Positions 27,509-35,750 of a stretch of 64,000 nucleotides of DNA are shown here, in pieces. This DNA comes from Streptomyces malaysiense (GTDB lineage: Bacteria; Actinomycetota; Actinomycetes; Streptomycetales; Streptomycetaceae): contig NZ_LBDA02000001.1 of assembly GCF_000980885.2 (NCBI RefSeq), positions 1 through 64,000 of the forward strand, given 5' to 3'. The notes beneath the pieces are model-generated. The model saw nothing but the letters and a program-made list of their open reading frames with translations. It made no database searches and was not told the DNA's origin. Positions within the stretch are counted from its first letter, which is position 1. Every line of letters begins with the position of its first letter. A program made the position numbers and the translations under genes.

Positions 27509-28402
27509 ATGCCGTACTACGAGAGCCCCGTCGACGGCACCCGGCTGCACTACGTCGACCACGGTCCCGCCCGCGGTGCCGTCGCCGTCTTCGTCGCCGG
27601 CGCCTATCTGGGCCACGAGATGTGGGAGCACCAGATGCTGCCGCTCGCGGAGGCCGGTTACCGCTGTGTGGGCCTGGACCGGCGCGGTCACGGGCGCTCG
27701 GACGACGTGTGGTCCGGGTACGACCTCGACACCCTCGCCGACGACCTCCAGGGGCTGCTCGACCACCTCGACCTGCGCGAGGTCACCCTGATCGCGCATT
27801 CCGTCGGCACCGCCGAGGTGGTGCGCTGCCTGACCCGGCACGGCTCGTCCCGGGTGGTCCGGGCCGCGCTGGTCTGCGGGGTCAGCCCGGGGATCATCCG
27901 CTCGGAGCGGCTGCCCGACGGCGTCGATCCGGCGCTCGCGCGGGCCGACGAGGAGTTCTTCCGACGCGACCGGCCCGCCTGGTTCACCCGATTCGCGGAC
28001 GCCTTCTTCGCCGTCACCAGCGCGGGGAACGAGGTCTCCGACGCCTACGTCCGGTATCTGGTCGACCGCTGCCTGGTCGCCACGCCCCGTGCCGCCACCG
28101 GCGTGCGGTCCGTCGTGACCGGCCTCGACCTCACCGCCGAGCTGTCCGCCGTGGACGTACCGGTGCTCGTCGTGCACGGCACCCACGACACCTCCGCACC
28201 CTTGGCCCGTACGGGTGAACGGCTGGCCCGGCTGCTGCCGGACGCCGTCCTGAAGGTGTACGAGAACGGCGGTCACGGCCTGTTCTTCACCCACGCGGAA
28301 CGCCTCACCACGGACCTGCGGGCGTACCTCGGCGGTCCGGGTGCCACGACGGCCACCACCGGGATCTGCCGGATGCTGGCCGCGGCGGGGATCGGCGGAT
28401 AG
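27509..28402 (+). CDS. alpha/beta hydrolase
   Basis: A 297-residue hydrolase. It has oxyanion-region VAGAYLGHEMWEHQ, nucleophile AHSVG (Ser98), acid in VVHGTHD and catalytic His in NGGHGLFF, the usual triad order. The start at 27509 has GAGGAGG eight bases upstream; in-frame upstream codons are Pro/Arg-rich and unlike protein. It resembles haloperoxidase/esterase-type enzymes; the substrate is unknown. A strong hairpin follows the gene. Confidence 0.85.
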   Translation: MPYYESPVDGTRLHYVDHGPARGAVAVFVAGAYLGHEMWEHQMLPLAEAGYRCVGLDRRGHGRSDDVWSGYDLDTLADDLQGLLDHLDLREVTLIAHSVGTAEVVRCLTRHGSSRVVRAALVCGVSPGIIRSERLPDGVDPALARADEEFFRRDRPAWFTRFADAFFAVTSAGNEVSDAYVRYLVDRCLVATPRAATGVRSVVTGLDLTAELSAVDVPVLVVHGTHDTSAPLARTGERLARLLPDAVLKVYENGGHGLFFTHAERLTTDLRAYLGGPGATTATTGICRMLAAAGIGG

Positions 28403-28442
28403 CCCGCCGGGCGGAGGGGGCGGCCGGGCCGGAGACGAGGAA

Positions 28443-28477
28443 GCCCCGGCCGTGACGGGGGGATTCACGGCCGGGGC
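28443..28477 (+). terminator. 13-bp stem hairpin terminator
   Basis: Arms GCCCCGGCCGTGA (28443-28455) and TCACGGCCGGGGC (28465-28477) are perfectly complementary with a 9-nt loop, 40 bp after the alpha/beta hydrolase stop. There is no U-tract, as is common in high-GC actinomycetes. Confidence 0.75.
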
Positions 28478-28679
28478 GGTCGGAGTGCGGGTGCGGACGG
28501 CGGTCGCCCCTCGGCGAAAGGCTCCACAGGGCTTCGGCCGAACGATCGTCCCTGTGGGCGAAAGGTGAGGCCCGGGGACACTGTCCCGTCCGTACCCACG
28601 CCCCGTTCAACGGGCGACCGGCACCAGCTGTTCCACTCCCGTCGGTGACCTGCGCCACAGGGCGGAAGGCCCAGGTCGG

Positions 28680-29012
28680 CGGGCCTCGTCGAGGCGGGGG
28701 AGCGGATCGGCGGGGTCCCGCGCGGGCCGCCTCCGCGCCGGCCTCCGCCGGGCCGGCCCCACCGCACGGCACGCCCAGGCGGCGCACCCCGGCCTCGGCG
28801 CCCGCCCGCGTGTCCCGCGCCGTGTCCCGCGCCGTGTCCCCGACGGGCACCGCCCGCTCGGCCGGCACCCCGGCCGGCTCCAGCGCGTGCTCCGCCGGCT
28901 TCGGAGCGGGCTTGCCCCCGTACGTCGTCGCCGCTCGCGGTGGCCTCGATCGCCTCGTCCGCACCGATCGCCCGGCCCAGCCCTTCCGGTTCCGCCCCGG
29001 GTGGCGCGTCAG
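28680..29012 (-). pseudogene. HAD-family phosphatase remnant, frameshifted
   Basis: Minus-strand translation in one frame gives AEPEGLGRAIGADEAIEATA, then SGDDVRG. After a shift near 28918 another frame continues GKPAPKPAEHALEPAGVPAE and RAVPVGDTA, a HAD motif III/IV region. A third frame carries ARDPADPLPRLDEAR, the C-terminal helix. A 12-bp duplication at 28810-28833 inserts extra DTAR units into the motif. The N-terminal DxD half is missing. The region 28403-28680 holds only hairpins. Confidence 0.6.
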
Positions 29013-30127
29013 GCTCCCGCCACGCGCGCGGGCACCCGCCCCTCGCGCGTCCACCCCAGCAGTTCCTCCGCCGACCACGTGGTGACCACCCGCTCGGCGG
29101 GGACGCCGCACTCCTCGGCGCGGGCGCAGCCCAGGATCTGCCAGTCCAGCTGGCCCGGCGCGTGCGCGTCGGTGTCGACGGCGAACAGGGTCCCCGCGGC
29201 CACGGCCCGGCGCAGCAGCCGGCGGGGCGGATCCAGCCGTTCTGGGCGGCTGTTGATCTCCACCGCCGTGCCGGACCCGGCGCAGGCGGCGAACACCTCG
29301 TCCGCGTCGAACTCCGACTCCGGGCGCCCCCGGCCGGTGACCAGGCGCCCGGTGCAGTGCCCGAGGACGTCGGCGTGCGGATCGCGTACGGCGGCCGTCA
29401 AGCGGCGGGTCATCACGCGGGCGTCCATCCGCAGCTTGGAGTGCACGGACACCACGACCACGTCCAGCCGCTCCAGCAGCTCGGGTTCCTGGTCCAGGGA
29501 GCCGTCGGTCAGGATGTCGCACTCGATGCCGGTGAGCAGCCGGAACGGCGCCCAGCGCGTGTTCAGCTCCGCGACCGCGTCCAGCTGTTCGCGCAGCCGC
29601 TGCGAGGAGAGGCCCCGGGCCACGGTCAGCCGCGGAGAATGATCGGTGAGGGCGGTCCACTCATGGCCGAGCGCGGCCGCCGCCCGTCCCATCTCCTCGA
29701 TCGGACTGCCCCCGTCGGACCAGTCCGAGTGGGTGTGGCAGTCCCCTCGCAGCAGGGCCCGGAGGGCGGCCCCGGGCCCCTCGGCGCCCGCGCTGTCCCC
29801 GCCGGCCTCCTCCAGCCTGCGCAGATACCCCGGCACCTGCCCGTCCAGCGCCTCCCGCACCACCTGCGCCGTCTTCGGCCCGACCCCCTTCAGCGACTCC
29901 AGCGAGCCGTCCGCCGCCCGTGCGGCCGCCTCCCCGGGCGGGAGTCCGTCCACCACCCGGGCGGCCGTTCGGAACGCGCGTACGCGGTATCCGGGCGCCA
30001 GGGACCGCTCCAGCAGGAAGGCGATCCGCTCCAGTGCGGCAACGGGTTCCACAGGACCCAGGCTCGCACCACCCGCCCCCGTCGGCACGGCGGACCGCCC
30101 CCGGGCAGATGCCCCGGACAACCCCAT
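29009..30127 (-). CDS. PHP domain protein with N-terminal helix-hairpin-helix (PolX-like)
   Basis: A 372-residue protein. The N-terminal helical part contains a helix-hairpin-helix DNA-binding element (LKGVGPKTAQVVREAL). The PHP phosphoesterase domain has GDCHTHSDWSDGG, ALTDHSPR, GIECDIL, VSVHSK and DTDAHAPGQLDW metal ligands. This is the C-terminal half layout of bacterial PolX without the polymerase domain. A GTG at 30052 (VEPVAALERIAFLLERS) may be the true start, since homologues begin there; the first 25 residues look unstructured. Likely a nuclease or phosphoesterase. Confidence 0.82.
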   Translation of the reverse strand: MGLSGASARGRSAVPTGAGGASLGPVEPVAALERIAFLLERSLAPGYRVRAFRTAARVVDGLPPGEAAARAADGSLESLKGVGPKTAQVVREALDGQVPGYLRRLEEAGGDSAGAEGPGAALRALLRGDCHTHSDWSDGGSPIEEMGRAAAALGHEWTALTDHSPRLTVARGLSSQRLREQLDAVAELNTRWAPFRLLTGIECDILTDGSLDQEPELLERLDVVVVSVHSKLRMDARVMTRRLTAAVRDPHADVLGHCTGRLVTGRGRPESEFDADEVFAACAGSGTAVEINSRPERLDPPRRLLRRAVAAGTLFAVDTDAHAPGQLDWQILGCARAEECGVPAERVVTTWSAEELLGWTREGRVPARVAGA

Positions 30128-30156
30128 CGAGGGCGTTCCGTCCTAACCTGAATTGC

Positions 30157-30402
30157 ATGACCGAACAAGGAGCCCCCCACATCTCCAAGCCGCGCATCCT
30201 GGTGCTGGGCGTGTGCCCAGGGAAGCCGGGTGAGCCGCCCTTCCGGATCATGGAGATCGACGGGGAGGTGATCGGCGAGGCCAGGAATGTCACCGATGTG
30301 CTGGAGGTCGCCGCCGCCTACGGGATCACCATCCACGACCTCGACGATCCGGACGTGGTCCGCTGGGTCGGCGGCGGCAAGTACCACTGGACGCTGCGCT
30401 GA
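30157..30402 (+). CDS. small conserved hypothetical protein
   Basis: An 81-residue soluble protein with mixed alpha/beta character (ILVLGVCPGKPGEPPFRIME, then AAYGITIHDLDDPDVVRWVG) and a C-terminal GGGKYHWTLR. No known domain was recognised. The start at 30157 avoids overlap with the divergent PHP gene, which begins 30 bp away. Sequence composition and clean boundaries support it as real. Confidence 0.65.
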   Translation: MTEQGAPHISKPRILVLGVCPGKPGEPPFRIMEIDGEVIGEARNVTDVLEVAAAYGITIHDLDDPDVVRWVGGGKYHWTLR

Positions 30403-30411
30403 GCCGCCGGC

Positions 30412-31656
30412 TCAGCCCACCGTCCACTTCTGGTCGGCGCCGCCGGTGCAGGACCAGATCTGCAACCGCGTCCCGTCGGCCGAGTTGTTCCCGGTGACGT
30501 CCAGACACTTGTCGGCCTGCGGGTTGACGATGTCGTGGGCGCCGGTGACGGTCCATTTCTGGTCGGTGCCGCCGGTGCAGTCCCACAGCTGGACGGTGGA
30601 GCCGTCCGCCGTTCCCCGGTCGGTCACGTCCAGGCACTTGCCGAGCGCCCTCATCGTGCCGTCCGAACCGACCGTCCAGGACTGCGCGGCGGTGCCGTTG
30701 CAGCCGTAGAGCTGGACCGGGGTGCCGTTCGCGGAGTTCGCTCCCGCCACGTCCACGCACTTTCCGGCCAGCCCCCGGATCGGGAGGCCCGCCGCCGTGT
30801 CACTGGTGGTGACGGAGACCGAGTCCACCACCAGCTGCGCCGGGAACCGGGTGCCGGCGTCCGGGTCGCCGGGCCAGTAGCCGCCGACCGCGAGGTTCAG
30901 GATCAGGAAGAACGGCCGGTCGTCGTACACCCAGGTCTTGCCGCCGAGGTCGGCGGGCGTGCGCTGCTCGTAGACGGTCCCGTCCACCGACCAGGTGATC
31001 GAGTTCGGCGCCCAGTCCACGGCGAAGGTGTGGAAGCCGTCCGCGAAGGCCTGCCCGTTCGGCAGGCTGTAGGCGGCGCCGATACCGTCCGAGCCGGAGT
31101 AGCCGGGCCCGTGGATGGTGCCGTGCACGGTCGACGGTTCAAAGCCCACGTTCTCCATCACGTCGATCTCGCCCGAGTCCGGCCAGTTCACCGGTGTGCC
31201 GAGCATCCAGAAGGCGGGCCACATGCCCTGCCCCCGCGGAACCTTCATCCGTGCCTCGACATGTCCGTACCGGGCCTCGAACTTCCCGGCCGTGTTCAGC
31301 CGCGCCGAGGTGTACTGGCAACTGCCGTACCAGCACTGGTATCCGGCCGGGTTCTCCTTCCTTGCCGTGATCACCAGATGGCCCTGGCCGTCCAGGGCCG
31401 CGTTTCCGGTGCCCGAGGTGTAGTACTCCCGCTCGTGGTTGCTGACGTTGTCGCCCGTCTCCTGGGTCCACTTCGAGGGGTCGGCCGCCGAGCCCGCCGG
31501 CCCGTCGAAATCGTCGGAGAAGGTGGTCACGGTCGCGGCGGGGGCGGCCCGGTCGGCGGGGCGGGCCTGCGCGGGGCCGACGGCGGCCGCGCCGACCAGC
31601 GCGGCGGACAGGGCGGCGAAGAGGCATCTGCGGAGCATGCGGCGGGGGGAGGACAT
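30412..31656 (-). CDS. secreted GH16 beta-glucanase with CBM13
   Basis: A 414-residue secreted enzyme. The signal peptide ends near AQA (about residue 31). The GH16 domain spans about 45-285, with catalytic motif GEIDVMEN (Glu163 nucleophile, Asp165, Glu168 acid/base). The C-terminal ricin-type beta-trefoil (CBM13, about 294-414) has three QxW repeats (AQSWTV, DQKWTV, DQKWTV). It probably cleaves beta-1,3-glucans such as laminarin. It is divergent from the GT39 gene across a 327-bp gap. Confidence 0.9.
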   Translation of the reverse strand: MSSPRRMLRRCLFAALSAALVGAAAVGPAQARPADRAAPAATVTTFSDDFDGPAGSAADPSKWTQETGDNVSNHEREYYTSGTGNAALDGQGHLVITARKENPAGYQCWYGSCQYTSARLNTAGKFEARYGHVEARMKVPRGQGMWPAFWMLGTPVNWPDSGEIDVMENVGFEPSTVHGTIHGPGYSGSDGIGAAYSLPNGQAFADGFHTFAVDWAPNSITWSVDGTVYEQRTPADLGGKTWVYDDRPFFLILNLAVGGYWPGDPDAGTRFPAQLVVDSVSVTTSDTAAGLPIRGLAGKCVDVAGANSANGTPVQLYGCNGTAAQSWTVGSDGTMRALGKCLDVTDRGTADGSTVQLWDCTGGTDQKWTVTGAHDIVNPQADKCLDVTGNNSADGTRLQIWSCTGGADQKWTVG

Positions 31657-31698
31657 GGCTCTCCGGTCGGTGGGGGGAGGCTCTCGGATGAAGCGATG

Positions 31699-31715
31699 CT
31701 TCTTGATTTAAGAAG
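31699..31715. promoter_or_regulatory. CTTCTT-N5-AAGAAG inverted repeat upstream of GH16 gene
   Basis: Perfect 6-bp arms at 31699-31704 and 31710-31715, about 43 bp upstream of the glucanase start codon. It could be an operator for substrate induction; no cognate regulator is adjacent. The remainder of 31657-31983 is AT-richer than its surroundings and is a divergent promoter region. Confidence 0.4.
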
Positions 31716-31891
31716 TGAGATAAGTGGGCGTCAAGAGGTCGGCGCGGACCGGCCGTCGACGGGCCGGGGTGCCTTGCCCCGGTATCGTTCGCGCCCCCTC
31801 GGGCCCGTTCGGGCGGCCTCCCGCGTCGCCGGGAGCGTCATCGCGCCTCGGGTAATGACTCGGCTTTACCAGAGCAAATTCCTTATCGTGT

Positions 31892-31907
31892 GATCAAAGA
31901 ATTGATC
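31892..31907. promoter_or_regulatory. GATCAA-N4-TTGATC inverted repeat upstream of GT39 gene
   Basis: Perfect 6-bp arms at 31892-31897 and 31902-31907, about 77 bp before the glycosyltransferase start, in locally AT-rich promoter DNA. Possible operator or promoter element. Confidence 0.4.
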
Positions 31908-31983
31908 TGTTCGTGATGAGAGTTTCCTTGAAGAGGGCGCGACACGCCGTTACGGGCCGGTGGTGTGACCAAAACTGCCGGGC

Positions 31984-34182
31984 ATGGCAACGAACGTTCT
32001 CGACGTGACCGCGACCACCGGCAGCGGTCGCCGCGCACCGTGGAAAGCCCCGGTGGGCGAGCCCCCGTACGCCCGTCCGGCACTGCTGGTCCTCGTCGTG
32101 CTCGCCGCGGTGTCCTATTCCTGGGGCATCACCCACAGCCAGTACCACACCTTCTACGCCGACGCGGCCCGCAGCATGACGGGGAGCTGGAAGGCGTTCT
32201 TCTACGGTTCTTTCGACCCCGCGAATTCCATCACGCTCGACAAGACCCCGGGATTCCTGTGGCCGCAGGCCCTGTCCGCCCGCCTCCTCGGCTTCCACCC
32301 GTGGACCCTGACGCTGCCCCAGGTCCTGGAAGGCGTGGCGAGTCTCCTGGTGCTCCACCGCATGGTGCACCGCTGGGCCGGGACGCACGCGGCGCTGCTG
32401 GCCGCGACGGCGTTCCTCGTGACCCCGGCCGCCGTCGGCCTGTTCCGCACCTCGGTGGAGGACCCGGCGTTCACCCTGTGTCTGCTGCTCGCCGCCGAGG
32501 CCACCCAGCGGGCCGCGCGCGCGGGCCGGCTGCGCCCGCTGCTGCTGGCCGGGGTCTGGGTCGGCGCCGCCTTCCAGGCGAAGATGCTGGAGGCGTGGGC
32601 CGTACTGCCCGCCCTCGCCCTGGTGTACCTGGTCTCGGCACCGCTCGCGCTGCGCCGCCGCCTCGCCCACCTCGGCCTGGCCGCCCTGGTGACGGTCGCC
32701 GTCTCGGCCTCCTGGATGCTCGCGGTGACCCTCGTACCCGCCAAGGACCGTCCGTACGTCGACGGCACCACCGACAACTCCGCGTTCAGCATGGTCGTCG
32801 GCTACAACTTCCTGAACCGTTTCGGCTCGCTCGGCCTCAGCGCGTCCTCCACCGGGAGCGTCAGCGCGACACAGGGGGGCGGGCACCGGGGCGGCCGGAC
32901 GAGGGGCGCGGCCGGACCCGGGGCCGTACGCGTGGCCGCCCACCAAGCCTCCGGGCAGCAGAGCCCGGAGGCCGCCGCGGGCGTCTCGCCGCTGGCCGCC
33001 CGCGGCTTCGGCGGCGGGGAGAACGGGTGGGCGAAGATGTTCGGGACCACGCTCGCCGCCCAGACCGGCTGGCTCTACCCGTTCGCCGCCGCGGCCGTCG
33101 CCTGCGGGCTGCTCTGGCGGCGTGGACGGCCGCGCACCGACGCCTCGCGCGCCGGATTCCTGCTGTGGGGCGCCTGGCTCGCCACGTACTTCCTGGTGTT
33201 CAGTGCCGGCAGCGTCGGCCCGCACACGTACTACATGGGTGTGATCGCGGTTCCGCTCGCCGCGCTCACCGGTGCCGGTACGGTGCGGATGTGGCGCGCC
33301 CACCGGGCCGGCGGGCGGCGCGCCTGGGCCCTGCCGGCCACGGTGGCGGCGACCACGGTGTGGAGCGCGTGTCTCGCCGACCGGTTCGCCGTCTCCTTCC
33401 TGCCGTGGCTGGCGCCCGCAGTCGCCGCGCTCGGTCTCGCCGGCGTCGTCCTGCTGGCCCTCGCCCGGCCCGAACGGCCCGGCGAGGGAGGTCGGTTGGC
33501 GCTCGCCGGACTCGCCACCGCCCTCACGGCCGTGCTCGTCGCCCCGAGCACGTGGGCGGTACAGGTGTTCGACCCGGCGTACGGCGCCTCGGGCATGGGC
33601 TCGGTGGGCCCGACCACCCCCGACCGGGAACAGAACCGGGGGAGTTCGGGACCGGAGGTCCCGGCGCGGGCCGCCGGGGCGCGGGCCGGCGGCGGCCGCG
33701 GGACCGCCGGGGCCGGCTTCGCCGCCTTGGCCGGCATCGCCTCGGACGGTGTCCTGACCCCCGAGGAGCGCCGCGTCCTCGACTACACCCGCGCCCGCCG
33801 GGGCGGGTCCCGCTATGTCTTCGCCACCACCAACTGGAACACGGCCTCGCCGTACATCCTGGCGGCCGGCGCCCACGCCCTGCCGCTCGGCGGGTTCAGC
33901 GGAAAGGTGCCCTTCCCGACGCGGGCCGGCTTCCAGCGCCTCGTGGCCACCGGGCAGGTCCGGTACGTGCTCACGGGCGGCCCCGCCGGGCTCGGTCCGC
34001 GGGCGGCCGGCACCGGGAACGCGGCCGCCGGGCCGACCCCGGCGACGCGGATCGCCGACTGGGTCGAGGCCACCTGCGCGAAGGTTCCCGCCTCGGCCTA
34101 CGGGGGCACGGACACCCGCCCCGCGCCCCCGGCCCCCGCCCGGACCGCCCGGACGCTCTACCGCTGCGGTCCCGGCCAGTAG
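31984..34182 (+). CDS. GT39/ArnT-like membrane glycosyltransferase
   Basis: A 732-residue polytopic membrane protein of the PMT_2/GT39 type. The first extracytoplasmic loop carries the acidic catalytic signature (HTFYADAARSM) and later SITLDKTPGFLWPQ, the family's DK.P element. At least nine hydrophobic helices follow, then a soluble C-terminal domain (about 600-732). These enzymes transfer sugars from polyprenyl phosphate to lipids or proteins outside the membrane. Gly/Ala-rich inserts at about 295-330 and 535-575 look disordered. The PRPP synthetase gene starts 43 bp downstream. Confidence 0.85.
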   Translation: MATNVLDVTATTGSGRRAPWKAPVGEPPYARPALLVLVVLAAVSYSWGITHSQYHTFYADAARSMTGSWKAFFYGSFDPANSITLDKTPGFLWPQALSARLLGFHPWTLTLPQVLEGVASLLVLHRMVHRWAGTHAALLAATAFLVTPAAVGLFRTSVEDPAFTLCLLLAAEATQRAARAGRLRPLLLAGVWVGAAFQAKMLEAWAVLPALALVYLVSAPLALRRRLAHLGLAALVTVAVSASWMLAVTLVPAKDRPYVDGTTDNSAFSMVVGYNFLNRFGSLGLSASSTGSVSATQGGGHRGGRTRGAAGPGAVRVAAHQASGQQSPEAAAGVSPLAARGFGGGENGWAKMFGTTLAAQTGWLYPFAAAAVACGLLWRRGRPRTDASRAGFLLWGAWLATYFLVFSAGSVGPHTYYMGVIAVPLAALTGAGTVRMWRAHRAGGRRAWALPATVAATTVWSACLADRFAVSFLPWLAPAVAALGLAGVVLLALARPERPGEGGRLALAGLATALTAVLVAPSTWAVQVFDPAYGASGMGSVGPTTPDREQNRGSSGPEVPARAAGARAGGGRGTAGAGFAALAGIASDGVLTPEERRVLDYTRARRGGSRYVFATTNWNTASPYILAAGAHALPLGGFSGKVPFPTRAGFQRLVATGQVRYVLTGGPAGLGPRAAGTGNAAAGPTPATRIADWVEATCAKVPASAYGGTDTRPAPPAPARTARTLYRCGPGQ

Positions 34183-34225
34183 CATGAGGGCCGGCAGCCC
34201 GGAATGATCATGCGAGGAGCAGATC

Positions 34226-35170
34226 GTGCGAGACATCGCCGTCTTCAGCGGCAGTGCCCACCCCGAACTGGCCGAGGAGGTCTGCGCGCACCTGGGGGTG
34301 CCGCTGAGTCCGACCCGGGTCAGCCGGTTCGCCAACGACTGCCTGGAGGTGCAGCTCCAGGCCAACTGCCGGGAGCGGGACGTCTTCCTGATCCAGCCGC
34401 TGGTCAAGCCGGTGCAGGAGCACCTGGTGGAGCTGCTGCTGATGTGCGACGCGGCCCGGGGCGCCTCCGCCTCCCGGATCACGGTCGTCATGCCGCACTA
34501 CTCATACGCCCGCTCCGACAAGAAGGACGCGCCCCGCATCTCCATCGGCGGCCGGCTCGTCGCGGACCTGATGGTCTCGGCGGGTGCGAGCCGCGTCCTC
34601 GCCATGACCCTGCACTCCCCGCAGGTGCACGGCTTCTTCTCGGTGCCGGTCGACCATCTGCACGCGCTGCGCGAACTGGCCGCGCACTTCGGGCAGTACG
34701 ACCTGTCGCGCACCACCGTCGTCTCCCCGGACCTCGGCAACGCCAAGGAGGCCGCCGCCTTCGCCCGGCGCATCGGCGCGCAGGTGGCGGCCGGGGCCAA
34801 ACAGCGGTACGCGGACGACCGGGTGAGCATCAGCTCCGTCATCGGCGAGATCGCCGGGCGGGACGTCATCGTGCTCGACGACGAGATCGCCAAGGGCAGC
34901 ACCGTGCTCGAACTCCTCGACCGGCTGCGGGAGTCGGGCCCGCGCTCGATCCGGGTGGCGTGCACGCACGGGCTGTTCGCGGCCGGTGCGCTGAAGCGGC
35001 TCGGTGAGCAGCCGGACGTGCTGGAGATCGTCTGCACCAACACCGTGCCGATCCCGGACGACGAGCACACCGACAAACTGCGCGTCCTGTCCGTCGCCCC
35101 CGCCCTCGCCGAGGCGGTACGGCGGATCCACGACGGGGAATCGGTCAGCGCGCTGTTCGAGGAGGGGTGA
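34226..35170 (+). CDS. ribose-phosphate pyrophosphokinase paralogue
   Basis: A 314-residue PRPP synthetase. It has N-terminal FSGSAHPELAEEV, the ATP-loop relative YARSDKKDAPR, HSPQVHGFFSVPVDHLHA, and the PRPP-binding region RDVIVLDDEIAKGSTVLELL. The canonical loop is DDMIDTGGT, so this copy is diverged there. It makes 5-phosphoribosyl diphosphate from ribose-5-phosphate and ATP if active. The GTG start at 34226 has GAGGAG upstream. It may share a transcript with the glycosyltransferase, which would fit arabinogalactan-type decaprenylphosphoryl sugar supply; that is inference. Confidence 0.82.
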   Translation: MRDIAVFSGSAHPELAEEVCAHLGVPLSPTRVSRFANDCLEVQLQANCRERDVFLIQPLVKPVQEHLVELLLMCDAARGASASRITVVMPHYSYARSDKKDAPRISIGGRLVADLMVSAGASRVLAMTLHSPQVHGFFSVPVDHLHALRELAAHFGQYDLSRTTVVSPDLGNAKEAAAFARRIGAQVAAGAKQRYADDRVSISSVIGEIAGRDVIVLDDEIAKGSTVLELLDRLRESGPRSIRVACTHGLFAAGALKRLGEQPDVLEIVCTNTVPIPDDEHTDKLRVLSVAPALAEAVRRIHDGESVSALFEEG

Positions 35171-35210
35171 GCCGGGGGGCGGCTCCGCCCGGCAGGCGCG
35201 AGCCGCCCCC

Positions 35211-35262
35211 GGCCCGCTCACCGCGAACCGGACGCCGGCCCGCTCACCGCGAACCGGACGCC
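35211..35262. repeat. perfect 26-bp tandem duplication at the STAS gene 3' end
   Basis: Two identical 26-bp units occupy 35211-35236 and 35237-35262, beginning GGCCCGCTCACCGCGAACCG. The second contains the STAS stop codon (35244-35246), so the first copy lies just beyond the gene. It looks like a recent slippage duplication. Confidence 0.85.
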
Positions 35263-35642
35263 GCTCCGGCGCCCGCCAGGGCCGCGTCCGGCGTGGAGTG
35301 CGGTGGCAGCAGCCGGGACAGGCCCGTCACCCGCAGGACGCGCAGGGTCAGCGGGTGGGTGCACACCAGGTGCAACTGCCCGCCGTGCCCGAGGGTCCGG
35401 GTCCGCGCCCGGTAGAGGAGCCGCAGCCCCGAGCAGTCGAAGAACTCCACGGGCCGCAGATCGAGCACGACCCGGGCGCCGGGGCGGCCGGTGATCCGGT
35501 CCAGGAGCGGGAGGATCTCCGCCGCCGCGACGATGTCGATCTCGCCCCGGAACTCCAGGACGGTATGTGCACGGTATGCGTACACGCGCAGATGCCGGGT
35601 GAGGGACACGGGTTCCCGTCGCACCTCGGCATCACCTCCCAC
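35244..35642 (-). CDS. STAS domain anti-anti-sigma factor
   Basis: A 132-residue STAS protein of the SpoIIAA/BldG type. The core reads HTVLEFRGEIDIVAAAEILP and VVLDLRPVEFFDCSGLRLLY, where the Ser in DCSG is the expected phosphorylation site. Unphosphorylated forms release sigma factors from anti-sigma kinases. No anti-sigma kinase gene is adjacent. The GTG at 35642 is used; an internal GTG seven codons later has a GGAGG upstream and could be the real start. Confidence 0.82.
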   Translation of the reverse strand: MGGDAEVRREPVSLTRHLRVYAYRAHTVLEFRGEIDIVAAAEILPLLDRITGRPGARVVLDLRPVEFFDCSGLRLLYRARTRTLGHGGQLHLVCTHPLTLRVLRVTGLSRLLPPHSTPDAALAGAGAASGSR

Positions 35643-35750
35643 CCGCGCCCGGACGTCGGATATCCGACCGTCAAGTTACCTTCGTCAGAAGGAATTTGAG
35701 CATGTTCGATTGACATATGTCTTCGGGTTTCACGCGTGTCCGCGAGCCGT

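Noticed and set aside
28524..28557. CCACAGGG/CCCTGTGG dyad as a DevR/OsdR-type site
   Set aside because: No intact downstream gene on either strand and only partial match to the known motif.
31894..34491. 865-codon open frame antisense to the GT39 gene
   Set aside because: It is Gly/Arg/Ala-rich, lacks domain-like sequence, and mirrors the GC-biased codon use of the real gene on the other strand.
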